DNA of 64,000 bases, from NCBI RefSeq assembly GCF_963082655.1, contig NC_081552.1, positions 5,208,648 to 5,272,647 on the forward strand. Reading direction: 5' to 3'. The stretch comes from Stomoxys calcitrans (lineage: Eukaryota > Arthropoda > Insecta > Diptera > Muscidae). Positions 37,137 through 48,785 of the stretch are shown here, in pieces. Below the pieces are notes generated by a model. The model was not told the origin of the DNA. It made no database searches and saw nothing but the letters and a program-made list of their open reading frames with translations. The first letter of the stretch is position 1. Every line of letters starts with the position of its first letter. A program made the translations under genes and the position numbers.

Positions 37137-38257
37137 TATTCTTTTATCGCTGGGTATGACTGCCTTTATTTTAACTCCTTGCTATGCATTTTTCTTAGAT
37201 TTTTAATAAGCTGAACTTAGGTTTTTCTACATGCAAATGCATTTTTATCAGTTCTTATTTATAACGAAATAAAATATTTAGAAAAAACAGATGTCATAAT
37301 TGACAGATAGAAACAGATGTCAATTTATTGTGTCGATAAAGCAGTTACCCTGAACGGTGACAAGGCCGTGTTCCTACACAAAAACAGGGATGTTCAATTT
37401 ATTAGATGCAACGTTGCCACTTTGATTTTTTTTCATAATATAATAAATATGCATTTATTGAGACTTTTTCTTTCTTAATTTAATTTGCTCAGTTATTAGT
37501 CGAGTCGTTAGACTAAAACACTGCCAATTTAACAATTCATAAAAGTTTTCTTCAAAAAAAAATTAAACACTACTCATTAACTTTAAATCGAATATGTTTA
37601 ACGAACGGTTAACATTAAGACCTTAGAACTATAAATGTCTTGTTCTAACACTCATACTAATGAACTCCTGCTACTTGCAAGATGAGATAGTAATTACATG
37701 GGGAACATAACAGAAACGAAATAGTCTAGGCAGCTTTTGCAGTAGCACACAGAGCTAAGTGTCTGTTAAAAACAAAATAAATAACACACTAATACTGCAT
37801 AACACTTAAAACGAAATAACTACTTCAACTGTTAACAGTTACAGTGATGTAGATGTACAAAATAGTTATAAAATTATGTTTGGTAAATGGAAGTTCAAAA
37901 CACAAATCGTATCGCAGTTGTTGGTAAAGAATTTTAAGCGAATTACTATTTAAATAGTAGAACACATAAAAAGGTGATTAAACTAATTATTATATAAGTG
38001 TATATCGAGGTGAGAGTAAAATAAAATGTAAATTTTCTAATATCCCTTAATTAGGGTTCGTCTTCATCTTCAAAGTTGCCTAGCCTTTGTGGGAGCCAGG
38101 AAAGGGTTTTTTTTTGTAAAATTGAGGCAAAGTTTCATGGTCTGGATCGTTGTCAAAACATTCATGAATAATGGCTACAGGGGAGATATAACCCGATTCA
38201 GATCAGCAATTGCTGTTCTCCAAATTGTAGATATCGCTTAGAAGTGAATTTTCGTGG
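37137..38257. other. Upstream region of the MADF-BESS gene
   Basis: This 1.1 kb precedes the start codon and should contain the 5' untranslated region and promoter. I could not place a TATA box or initiator with confidence. No ORF or repeat array is evident. Confidence 0.4.
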
Positions 38258-39700
38258 TCAATTAGTCTTCCTAAATACAAACGTTTTTTTGGTGGCGAAG
38301 CGCATAATTACACAGAGGTTGGATGTCTGCGGTGTCGTAAATGTGTGCGTTAAAAATTTTTTTCGTTGGATTTTCAAAGTTCTTGTAAACACATTTTTGC
38401 GCTCGAATATTTCCAGCTCGTTGGCAACAGTCTGAGTCAAAACCGACCTAATGACAACTTTATACAACAGTAATTTTGTCTTTGAGGCCGGTATTTGTTG
38501 TTAAGCAGGAATGAGAAGGATCCGGCAATTTTTTTTTTTTTTTGTAAAGTGGTTCTTGCATGCGTATTAAACTTCAGGAGCTTATTCAAATTGATACCCA
38601 AATATGAAATAGAAGATTTAATTGGAGTTTCGATCCCATCAAGTGAGAGGCGCAGTGACTTGCTTTCTGGAACTACTGCTCTAGGGCATTTCCTTGACGT
38701 ATTTCTTATACAGATGGCCTCCAATTTTGCTGCGTTGATCTTACTGCCCCACTTTTTTATAAGTTGTTGATTAATTTAATCATAAAGCAGTAAATTAAAA
38801 TGAAATGGTGCCGGTACGCTACCCTGCGGCACTCCACTTTCCACCACCTCTGATGTTAAAAACGCGTCCTGAATCCGAACTAATGTTTGCAAAAAAATTT
38901 TGATCAAATAAGGATCGATGCCAATCACAACCATTTTGTACAAGATTCCATTGTGACTTTGACGCTTTTTCTATATCAAGCACAATAGCTACGGTGCAGC
39001 GTTGTTCTCTGAGGTTCTCGGTGATGTCAGTGTGGAATTTCAAGAGCGCGTGTTGAGTAGAAAGAAATCTCCAGAAACCAAATTGGTAATCAGATATTGG
39101 GCAAATAACAAAGGAATCTTCAATTTTTTCTGCAAAACGTGTTCAAAAAGTTTTCTGCAACCCGTGTTCAAAAAGTAAGATAGAATGGATATTGCACGAA
39201 ATTCATTGACTGCTTTACTTGGCTATTTTTAATCGGTATAATTTCCAATCCGCTGTAAAATAACCGGCATTTACGCAGTTATTAAAAAGGCACTCAAAAT
39301 GCTTCAACGTGGAAAGAGGTAGCTTACGTAATATAAAATTTGAAATTCCTTCGAGAATTTGTATTTATTCTTTCAGAATTCGCAGAATGGAAATCATCCG
39401 GGTTTCCAACTGACCTGAAGTTGTCGCTGAAAGTGTAAATATGACTTGGTAGAGGGGCTGCACATTCTGACACTCTAGTTTCAAAGTCAACAACGAGATT
39501 GTCAGGTATACGCTGCTGAAATGATGTGGAGTAAAACGCTTAAAAGTGTTCAGCTATTTCATTCTTATTAAATATTAAGCTATTATTGCACGGGGCCTTA
39601 TTCTTTCGAATTATATTGTACACTTCTTTAAAAGCCGTTGGCCCAGGTTCGATGTTTCTATTCTATTGTTGAAATCATGAGCGTGATCCAGATTAATAAG
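38258..39700 (-). pseudogene. Jockey-type LINE fragment, reverse transcriptase 3' part
   Basis: Minus-strand pieces in order: the RT core region at 38,819-39,043 (FHTDITENLREQRCTVAIVL followed by DIEKAS), then 38,437-38,724 (SSISYLGINLNKLLKFNTHA, ARTTLQKKKKIAGSF), then 38,258-38,467 (YKVVIRSVLTQTVANELEIF). These are the RT fingers, thumb and carboxyl region of Jockey-clade LINEs. Stops, a 17-T run and frameshifts break the frame. The 5' half (endonuclease, ORF1) is absent, as is usual for LINE copies. Confidence 0.75.
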
Positions 39701-41438
39701 CCCCTTAATAATTGTTTTTAGTTGTTAATAAAAGTATTAATTCATTTTACAAAGAAAAAATTAAAAAAAAATAGCTGAAATAAAAAAATTAGCGATCCTA
39801 TAAAGCAATTTGTGTTATTGATTAACAATTAATTAAATGTTTCCCTTTCTTACAAGCATCTTTTTTTACTGCTTTAATAAAAATAAATAATTGGTTTTTT
39901 TCGCATGAATAAAAAACTTTTGGTTTCATTGGATTAAATATCTTTTTATTAAGCGATCCCAGACTTCGGAAAAAAGAAGAAATATTAATGTTACCATTAT
40001 GAAACTCTCTTCATTGACGGGTATATAGTCTAAAAAGAGTATTATAAACAAGTTAATTTATATACATTTTTAAAATGAATCATAATAAATTCCAATCTTA
40101 GCATTTTGCGTACAGTGCCATGTTATCTTTCATTGTCAGCGCCATCTTCCAAGTCAATATAAATCTATATGAATAATAAACTATTGAAATGAGATAAATT
40201 ATATTTATATACCACGATTGCATTCTTCAATTTCCTCCAGTTTGTTGCGTTTCGAATTTGTCCATTCTATTTGTTCCTATCCTAACTTTTTCCGCTTTTC
40301 ACTATTTCAGTGTAACGTTTTTCACAACTTGTTTTTACTATGCAATTATTATTAAATAAATTATATTTTTTAGAAAGATAAGAAAACTACGCTTTCTATT
40401 TTGCTCGATATTTTTTGTCTACCTACGCCACTTTGTGTCTGTATACGATAGAAGCGAGGTACATGTTCAACTTATTCGCACTTCTTTTCGCAATGGATAT
40501 GAGTGAAAGGGAACACAATATAATCTTGCAAAATTTATACTATTAAATAACGATTTAATTCGTACAATTAAAAATATGTTAATCGTATGCCTTGTTTACC
40601 AATCACTTGCAATGATACAAAAGAATATCGAATCGAATTATTAAAGCAATTAACACCTTGTTTGAAAGTTTTTTTTATTATTTTGAAGTACATTCCAAAC
40701 GAAGGTAGACGAGGTATTTTTAAAAATTATTTTATTTCAATATGATATTATCCCTATAGAGACTATATTAGATTGGAAAACGACGCTGATGACGGAAGAC
40801 AATAAATGCAGTATTCCTTCATGTGGATCTATTGTAGATTTCGTGGTATTGTGCGCAAAATGCTAAGATTGGTATTTATTACGATTACGATTCACTTTAA
40901 CATGTATAGAAATTATTTTGTTCATTATACTTTTTACAGACGGTATCCATGACAATGAAGAGAGACGAATGGCGAACGCGTTTATATAACGTACGAAAAC
41001 GACTTGTTGCGCAGCGACAGTGGTTGTGCTCTTTTTGGGGGTCGTGATATATAAATTTCCCCTAGTTATAGCAAATGAACACTTCAATATTTTCCTCTCA
41101 TTTTTTATGGAGTTTCACCGCGAATATAGTACCAACCTTTAGATGTGGTGCAGTGCCGTCAACATTAATGTATAAAGCATTTAGAGCGAAGAACGTTTAT
41201 TCATAAGGTATCGAATAAAACACAGCAATTATAAGTTACTTAATTACCGACCGTTAACAACTTCAACATTTTCCCATCTCTGACTAATTTCTGATTACCA
41301 GCACTGCACTACCTGGTGACAATATGGTTATTCTGGCAGCTGGTCTGACATTTATTCATTAAAAGTCCAATAATTTTCGGTAACAGTTAAAATATACGTG
41401 TTTTCGTAGAGAATTGAAAGAAAAATTTAACGATCGAC
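39701..41438. other. AT-rich upstream region of EMC8-9
   Basis: There are no ORFs of note, apart from a 74-residue chance frame at 40,863-41,087 on the minus strand. The stretch immediately before 41,439 should hold the EMC8-9 promoter and leader, but no motif is secure. Confidence 0.4.
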
Positions 41439-42119
41439 ATGACTTTGTACAAATTCAATGAACGCGCTTACGCCAAAATGATTTTTCATGCTGCCAAATA
41501 TCCCCACCTGGCCGTAAATGGTATATTATTGGCCTCGAAGACCGAAGGCGAAATTGTCGATGCTATACCCCTCTTTCATCAATGTTTGTATGTCACCCCG
41601 TATGTGGAAATAGCCCTCATGCAGGTTAGAACCATTTTCCTATACACTGCAAATGTGCTTTTAATTGATTCATCCTGTTTTTTTTCGTTGGCTGGCTGGT
41701 GTTTATAGATCGATTCATATGCTGACCGTGAGAACTTGTTTGTGGCTGGCTATTACTGTGCTGCGGAAAATTTCTACGATAATACCCTTGATAAGGCACC
41801 TGCCGCTAAGATAGCTGAGAAAATTCAAGAGAATCATAAAAGTGCCTGCTTTGTTTTGATTGATAATAAGCTTATGACTTTGGGTCAAGAGGTGGCACCT
41901 CTAAAGGTGTTCGCTTGCAGCTCAGAACCTGGTCGTTGGACTAAAGCAGATTTTAAACTGGTGCAGTCGGAGGCTACTCTGGAGGCTGTGTCGGCTCTAT
42001 TGAAACGTGGAGCCATGAAAGATGTTATAGACTTTGATAATCATTTGGATAATCCGGAAAATGATTGGACAAATAAGTTTTTAAACCGTGACTTGAAGCA
42101 GATAATGGCCATGTATTGA
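41439..42119 (+). CDS. EMC8-9: ER membrane protein complex subunit 8/9
   Basis: There are two exons, 41,439-41,624 and 41,709-42,119. The 84-bp intron (CAG before GTTAGA, acceptor TTTATAG) is in phase 0. The 198-residue product starts MTLYKFNERAYAKMIFHAAK. It has the MPN-like fold sequence of EMC8/EMC9 (KYPHLAVNGILLAS, then DAIPLFHQ, then LFVAGYYCAAENF). The JAMM zinc residues of active MPN proteases are not present, as is normal in this family. It is a cytosolic subunit of the EMC, which inserts transmembrane helices at the ER. Length matches the family. Flies usually have one gene for both paralogues; CG3501 is the Drosophila name I recall. Confidence 0.95.
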
Positions 42120-42216
42120 GTGAGGTTTAGATTGAACTGCGCTTAAATCGATAAGTTTTATACTCCTCCACTATCTATTTGATTTTCTTTCTAGCTGTAA
42201 GGGTGCAATTTTATAG

Positions 42217-42222
42217 AATAAA
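42217..42222 (+). promoter_or_regulatory. Probable poly(A) signal of EMC8-9
   Basis: AATAAA lies 98 bases after the stop codon of EMC8-9, a typical distance for a short insect 3' untranslated region. No nearer canonical signal is visible. Confidence 0.6.
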
Positions 42223-42319
42223 TTTTCAAGTGACATATATGTATTTATGGACAAGAGTTAAAAGCGGTATATCCAGAGTTTTGCTTTTTTATTTTTCTTT
42301 AGATGGATGGACTTAATGA

Positions 42320-42670
42320 AGATAGAAATGAGGAAATGTCTAAAATGCCTTTCTCCTCCTGATGTTCCCATCGGAGGTTTTGTTGTTGTTGCTGCTGTAG
42401 CCACATTTTCATGTGGAGGTGGCGATCCTCATCAAGCTCCTGTAGGTGAGCAAGTTCGTTCCGGTCCAAAGGAACGATCGCCGCGGGAACATGGTGGTTT
42501 GGTTATTTAAAGACGCCAATAATTCGCCTTGTCATATCGGGCATCATATGCAATCAGTATTTGTGCAAGAGCCGGTGCCGCCAAACCTCTCACTGCGACT
42601 TTTTGCTCGATACCGCTGATTGTCTGCTACTGTTGTTGCAGCTACTCCGAATGGAGTAGCTGCTGCACGC
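42320..42670. repeat. LINE-associated non-coding fragment
   Basis: The stretch from CGATCGCCGCGGGAAC through ATTCGCCTTGTCATATCGGG to GCAGCTACTCCG resembles 44,745-44,905 (ATCGCCGCGGGAAC ... CTCGCCTTGTCACATCG ... GCAGCTACTC). Both flank LINE coding remnants, so they are probably parts of LINE untranslated regions. Confidence 0.5.
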
Positions 42671-42674
42671 CGCC

Positions 42675-43975
42675 TTAGGGAACTCCCTGTTTCACTCTAC
42701 GGTGCTTCGACTTCTTATCCCTATATTCCACAAATGACTGGCGACCACACGGATAATTCGCGACCCAGAGTTTCAAGCCTGGCTGGTGGGACAGGTTGGC
42801 GATGTCCTCAAATAGTTTGGCATGGCTGACCGTGTCGAATGACTTCGATAGGTCCAATGCTACGAGAACCGTCCTATCACATGGCCTGGGCCGATTGAAG
42901 CCACGGCAAATGTGTGCGGTGATGGCATGCAAATCAGTTGCTGTGCTGTGCAGTCTTTGAAATCCATGCTGATGCTCAGCGAATGGAAATTCTCCTACGA
43001 GACTCGGGAGGAGTAATGCCTCAAGCTTCAGTAGCGGGATCACTGCCCCCGGGAACTATACGAGTGTTCAAATATAGGTTGAGATAGATCCAGATTCTTC
43101 AGCATCAGTGTAGACATTCCGTCGGGGCCCAACACCTTGGATGATTTGGTGCCACGGATGACATGTAACATCGCCCACGGTAAATTGTGATGGCTGTCCA
43201 TCGCCTTGGTAGCCACAGATACGACGAATAGCTCTCCTCCTTGACCCGTCACTCTCGGGACGCACAACAAATTGACGATTGAACAACTTGGTGCATCTCT
43301 TCGGATCAGTCACGGTTACGTCGCCAAAATAGACTGAGCTCCTGTCATCCAGACTACCGGGGTTCGAGAATGACTTAGCAGTAGACCACAGCTTGCCCAA
43401 CCCGGTGCTTAAGTTACATTGCTCCAAGTGTTCCAGCCACAAATTCCGCTTATGTTCGTTGACTATCCTTTTTATTTCCAGATTCAGCTCGCTGATTCTG
43501 GGGTTAGTGGGGTCCGTATAACGAATCCATCACGCTCGTCTGCAAGTACCACTGCTCGCGCCGGGAAATTGGGACGCACTTGGGGTATTCGACCGGCTGG
43601 TATAAAGCAAGTGGCTGCTGCGTTAATGATGTCTCGGAATTTCTTCTCGGCAACTAGCATATTCGAGGGGGGTGTCGGTTTACTGAAGCGGCGATTGGTG
43701 TACTCTCTGAAGCCAGCCCAATCGGCCTTCTTCTGATTGATAAAGGTTTGGCGCTCAGAGGTTTTGAAGTTGGGTGGACGGTCGATGGTTGAAAATTATG
43801 GGATGTGGTCTGATCCCAAAGAAATGATGTCTTGCCACGAAACGTCACTCAGGGGATGCATTGCAAATGTCTGGCGAGCTGCTACACCTTCTCGTAATCC
43901 TAGTGGGGGCATCCTCATTCACCATGCAATACGAAGCCGATATTCTCCATCAATGCAGACTGGTTTACCCTAGGG
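42675..43975 (-). pseudogene. Non-LTR retrotransposon fragment, endonuclease end to RT
   Basis: Reading on the minus strand from 43,975 down: an endonuclease-RT linker (QKKADWAGFREYTNRRF at about 43,740-43,690), then WLEHLEQCNLSTGLGKLWST (from 43,440), then GTKSSKVLGPDGMSTLMLKN, then the RT core HGFQRLHSTATDLHAITAHI followed by VLVALDLSKSFDTVSHAKLF. It ends at RVKQGVP just before the catalytic YADD box. Frameshifts occur near 43,270 and 43,060. A related piece in reverse orientation lies at 62,455-62,620. Confidence 0.8.
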
Positions 43976-44255
43976 CAGAGGTTAACGTGTCCGCCAATGA
44001 AGCGTAATGGTTCGTATTCTGGCGAGAAAAAAAAATTAACAGTGGTTATCCCCTCCTTATTCTGGCCACATTTGTGAGGAACTATGCCGAGTTAAAACTT
44101 CTCCCGAAACGATGTCCTACTGCGACACGCCATTTAGACTTGGCTAAAAAAAGGAGTTCCCCTATCATTTAACTTACACTTGAATCGGACAGCACTCATT
44201 ATACGTGAGAAGTTTACCCCTGTTTCTTAATGGAATGTTCATGGGAAAATTTATA
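43969..44255 (+). mobile_element. SINE copy
   Basis: AGGGCAGAGGTTAACGTGTC, then CCAATGAAGCGTAATGGTTC (degraded B box), then TCCTACTGCGACACGCCATT, then CTATCATTTAAC and TTAATGGAATGTTCATGGG. The order is as in the copy at 26,318 with more substitutions, so this is an older member. It abuts LINE fragments on both sides. Confidence 0.75.
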
Positions 44256-44269
44256 GACTGGTCCATCAA

Positions 44270-45140
44270 TTTATCGAAGAATCTTTCTCTCAAACACTCC
44301 AAGCACTGCCTCGTCTGCTTTTATAAGTACTTATGCCCCGAAAGCATATAGAACACGGGTAGTATCAGTGTTTCGTACGTGTAATTTTCGTCTGTCGAGA
44401 GGTAGTCTTGTTTCTAAACTGCTTGCGTAATCCAAATCTGTCTCTTCGCATCATTTCAAAACTGGTGTCCCTCGATTCGGTTACAGCGGTGCCGAGGTAG
44501 ATAGAATTGATTACCATCTCAAAGTTATAGTTTCCAACATTCTTTGTTTGCTCGAGTATACAGAGTGCTTCGAGAGTTGATACCATCCATTTCTTCTTAT
44601 CAACATTTGCCGCCAGACCCAATTTTAATGACTTTTTCCATCTTTTCCAAGGCTGTAGTTACAACTTCTGATGTTCGACCCATAATGTCGATGTTGTTGT
44701 AGTCACGTGAGCTAGCTCGTCCATATGATCGATCGCCGCGGGAACTTGATGACCATTGGTTATTTAAAGGCGCCAATAACTCGCCTTGTCACATCGATTA
44801 TCATCGCCACTCAGTATATAAACAAGAACCGGCGCCGCCGGGTTTCTCACTGAAACTCTCCACTCGATATCGCTGATTGTCCGCGACTACATTTGCAGCT
44901 ACTCTGTATACGAAGCATTCCGCTATCCACAACCAGTGGACGGTAGCTCTTAGCTGAGCTTCTTGTAATAACGACGAAAACCATACAAATTGGAGTCCAG
45001 AGTTCCAATCCGTGTGGTGCTCATAGTCGTCCCGACATAGGCGAGAAGTATTTGGTCCCTTGTGTGTGTCATACCCATTCACATCTGCATCTCGTTTAAT
45101 CTTCTCCAGCAGTATATTAAACAGTTTCCACAATAAGCTG
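44270..45140 (-). pseudogene. LINE fragment, RT carboxyl part and flank
   Basis: The minus-strand peptide in 44,365-44,622 contains GLAANVDKKKWMVST, NYNFEMVINSIYLGTAVTES and MMRRDRFGLRKQFRNKTTSR, the region after the RT active site in an insect LINE of undetermined clade. The segment 44,727-44,905 resembles 42,470-42,665. The frame at 44,801-45,133 is open but unrecognised. The whole is inactive debris. Confidence 0.6.
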
Positions 45141-45382
45141 CCTCATTGCCTAAACCTCGTTGGGTATTCAATGGTTCGGAGAGGTTCTTTACTATTCTTA
45201 CTGAAGAACGTGTATCAGCAAGTGTTATCGTGTAATTTTTTTATTTATTTTACAGGAGTATAGCTTGAAATATCTTTAGATGTATAGGGCCCTCTAAGAA
45301 GAGATCGTAAGTGTTGATCTGTCCTTCTCAGTTAATTTCCAGCATTTGGTGCAGTATGAATATCTAGTCAATGTCTAACCAG

Positions 45383-45386
45383 GTCT
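45383..45386. repeat. 4-bp target duplication, left copy
   Basis: GTCT directly before the LTR. The same four bases follow the other LTR at 58,855-58,858. Confidence 0.8.
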
Positions 45387-47813
45387 TGTTACGGCCCTGT
45401 TTGTTCGGCACTAAAGTGGCCGCCCGCAGCTCTCGGTTCACTCTCGGGGAGGATTCCAACCCGCCAACTCTAGTCCAAGGGACGAACAATAATGTTTTCT
45501 GATCTCGACATATAAAACAAAAAAGAACGATCATAAACACACTTCACACACTCTTCTACGGCAGGAGCTTGGTGTTCCGCTCCCACACTTCGCCCTCCCT
45601 ACCATGGTCCTTAAATTCCTGTGACAGTAATGTTATAAGGACCCCAAAATCCACATAATCACTTCACATACCTATCGCATTCAGTTTCCCCACTCACGAA
45701 AAAGTATTAGCACATCATTTTTGGTTTTAAAAACAATTATATAAACATATTCACATTTATTATAATAGAAGAAAAGATAAAAATAAACGAGTTACATATA
45801 TAATCCTTAACCTACAAATTTTCGTCTAATTTTCTCTAAAAATATCTGGACAAGACGCAAAAACTAAGTCACTAACACCAGATGAGGGGTAATAATTAGA
45901 TGTGAGCCACTGACTCAGATTTGCTGCTTTTCTGCACACAATAACCTAGATCGATTATCCAGCCCTTTAATGGCTCGCAAATGGTTTCTAATAGACTACC
46001 TAAAAGAGCTCTCTTAACAGTCGTGGGAATCGTACGTTTTTCCGATCCAAACAGAACCAAAAATTTTACTTCTGAATCTAGGATATTTAGCAAAACTACA
46101 CCCAAATCCTACACTCACAAAAAAAAATTAATAAAAGACCTGGTATTAATAACCCTTACAATATATATATATTAACACAAAAAAGAAACCTCGTATACAA
46201 GACACGTTGATGGCACAAAACAACATACACAAAAAAAAAACTTAACCTAGTTATTTTTATGAACTTCTGTTTTATCAATTATAATTAAAATTATTTTTCT
46301 TTTTCTTATAGTGTTGGCGCGATAACGTACCCAGTGGAGCCTGAGGGTAATTCTGGCAACCCGATCCTAGGCGGTTATGCTCCAGCAAAGAGCTTATGAT
46401 CACCAGCCTGGACAGTAAGTTACACTTATATCTTATTACCTCACAGGCAGCCTCATTAATTTGGATTCTCTCACAAATAGGTTACTTCTTAAGGTGGACT
46501 TATCCAGATTTGACCAAGAATCGGATCCGGGGAGAAACAAAAAAAAACCACCCTGGCCTCCGCTCGTCTGAGCCTGTTGGAGCCCAGGAATAACCAGTAT
46601 AGGTTTTGTTGGGACAATTAAAGGGTAATTCCCCAAAATAATAAATATAGACCGAACACTGATTTATTTCTCCTTACTTCAATGGGGTCTTTATTCTCGT
46701 TAAAAAAAATGTCTTTGTCCGTAACACGTTTAACACGGTAACGCTTTTCTTTAAAAAAAAAAAATAACTTCAACTGTCTGCCTTCCTGGATCTGATTCGC
46801 GCACACTCAACACTTCAGCAAAAATGTTGGTCACTGCTGCGGTCGCAGCCTTTATAACCCATTGCGAGTGACGCTCTCACTCTTCCCCATCCTTTGCAAT
46901 CTCTCCCTCCATCCATAAATTCCCATTTCTCCCATTTATTCGCAAATCATTACAGCAACAACTATCGCCGCCATTCTGTCCAAAAACGCAGCGGTGGAAA
47001 ATCTAGTAGGTCATGGTAACCCTAACTAGGTGGCATCTCCGCTGTACTAAAAACATCTGTCTCGAATTGGGTGGCAAGCCACACGCACAGCTGTCACAGA
47101 CCACACTTCATTTCCGCCAATTGCCATCGAAAAAGAATACACACAATTGCCCAGTCGAGAAACTACATATCAAAAAATAATATCAAAATGTTCCTCTGGC
47201 ACTAATATGGCAATTGTGTGTACAAAAACAAGAAACACAGCAATCAATCTGTCATTGGGTATAATCCCAGGCACAGATCTTAATACCCCATCAAAACTGG
47301 GTCAGGCCCCCTTCCTCGAAAAATCAGACGCCAGCCCACAAGGATAGGCTGGAGAGGGGATGACGGCCAAGTTCCTAGCAAAGGGTCGCATGGAAACTGT
47401 GGCCAAAAAAAAAAACAACGGCAAAAAGTCGCCAGCTAGCACGCCTCCGCAATACATGCATAAGAAAGCACGCAGTCCCCTTATGCGTGTGTGTGTGTCC
47501 AATGGCCGCAGGGCCAGGAATGCCATCGTCAGTCACAGACCTACACGGTCTGTATAGGTCTCCGCACATTCGACGACTTCTCAATAAGCATCACCCCCAT
47601 TAGGCCCCCATGTCTCCCAATGCCCTGCCGCCCGACTTTCCACCTTATCGCCCATCAATCCGGTCCAGCCCGTGCCGCATATAGAGCAATATAGCCCGGC
47701 CTACAACTGCCAACCGCCGGAATCATCTGTTCGCAGGGCCACGAGGCTCAAACGCTGTCCTCCGTTTCCCAGTTGATACGCCCATTAGGGTATCACCCAC
47801 CGCCCACGCAACA
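45387..47813 (-). repeat. 3' LTR (2,427 bp)
   Basis: It starts TGTTACGGCCCTGTTTGTTC and ends CCACGCAACA on the plus strand. The copy at 56,428 is offset by exactly 11,041 bp. It contains short frames duplicated in the other LTR, but none has a recognisable domain, so they are not called as genes. It counts as the 3' LTR because gag-pol is on the minus strand. Confidence 0.93.
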
Positions 47814-48751
47814 AAACTTCGACGCTTCCTCATATTGTATGATGGAAACGGCGATGTGCGGGTTAGTGCAATACACGGCTAGACAGGATAAACGTATGCG
47901 GGCCAAAGCCACCCGTGAGTCAACCTAGGTGAGTCTGGTCTCATTCATCTGTCAAAACTCCCCCTAATCTGGATTCATTCCCTTCCAGCAGAACATGGGA
48001 ATCTCACTAGCCATCCTATCCATCGCCCCCCCGCATATATGATCTCCCATCCCGGTCAACAGTACCCATTCACAGGTAAGTCCTCCCTCGATATCCCTAC
48101 CAAGGCCCAGTCCCCCAACAGGGCGTAGTCCAGCCCGTGTGTCATGGCCCATCACTATACCACACACACACAGCCAACCGACATGAAAGCTCGTTGATAG
48201 ATAGTGTACTCAACGAGAAAAAATCGTACTCAACTGTCCGCGTCACACTACCTGAGTAAGTATGTCTTGGCCAGAATCATGGTTCCGGGCTAAAATTAAA
48301 GACGTCTTAAAAAAAAACATAGCATCCGATCAAAAAAAATCGTACCGGAAGCGGGAGGAATAGAACGTCAACCACCGCAGCTTGTACTCTTGCCCCTTCT
48401 TCGTCAAATGAGCCAGAGCTTTGAATTTCGATACCTAGGCACACCCTAGCAGCATCAATTGAAAGAGTAAATGGGGTACTGAAAAGTACCAAAAGGGTAA
48501 GAATCATGTGAGCTCTGCATAGTGCGATCGGTTAGGGCTAGAACTCCGAAATTTGGCTCAAATGATCGTTGTCGTGAAATACAGGTGGTAGATAGAAAAA
48601 ATATGAAAAATATTATCGGAAACTGGAGAAAGTTTACCCCCCTCTCGTACCTTCCAGCGGATTGAGCAAGTCCTGAAATTTGACATGTAGGCACAACCAG
48701 GAAATATGTGTTTGATGCCTAAAGGACTCTCTTACAACTGGTACATTCCTT

Positions 48752-48785
<34 letters not shown>

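Noticed and set aside
45896..47694. Ten short frames repeated identically at 56,937-58,735
   Set aside because: Their identity reflects the LTR duplication, not protein conservation. They overlap on both strands and show no domain.
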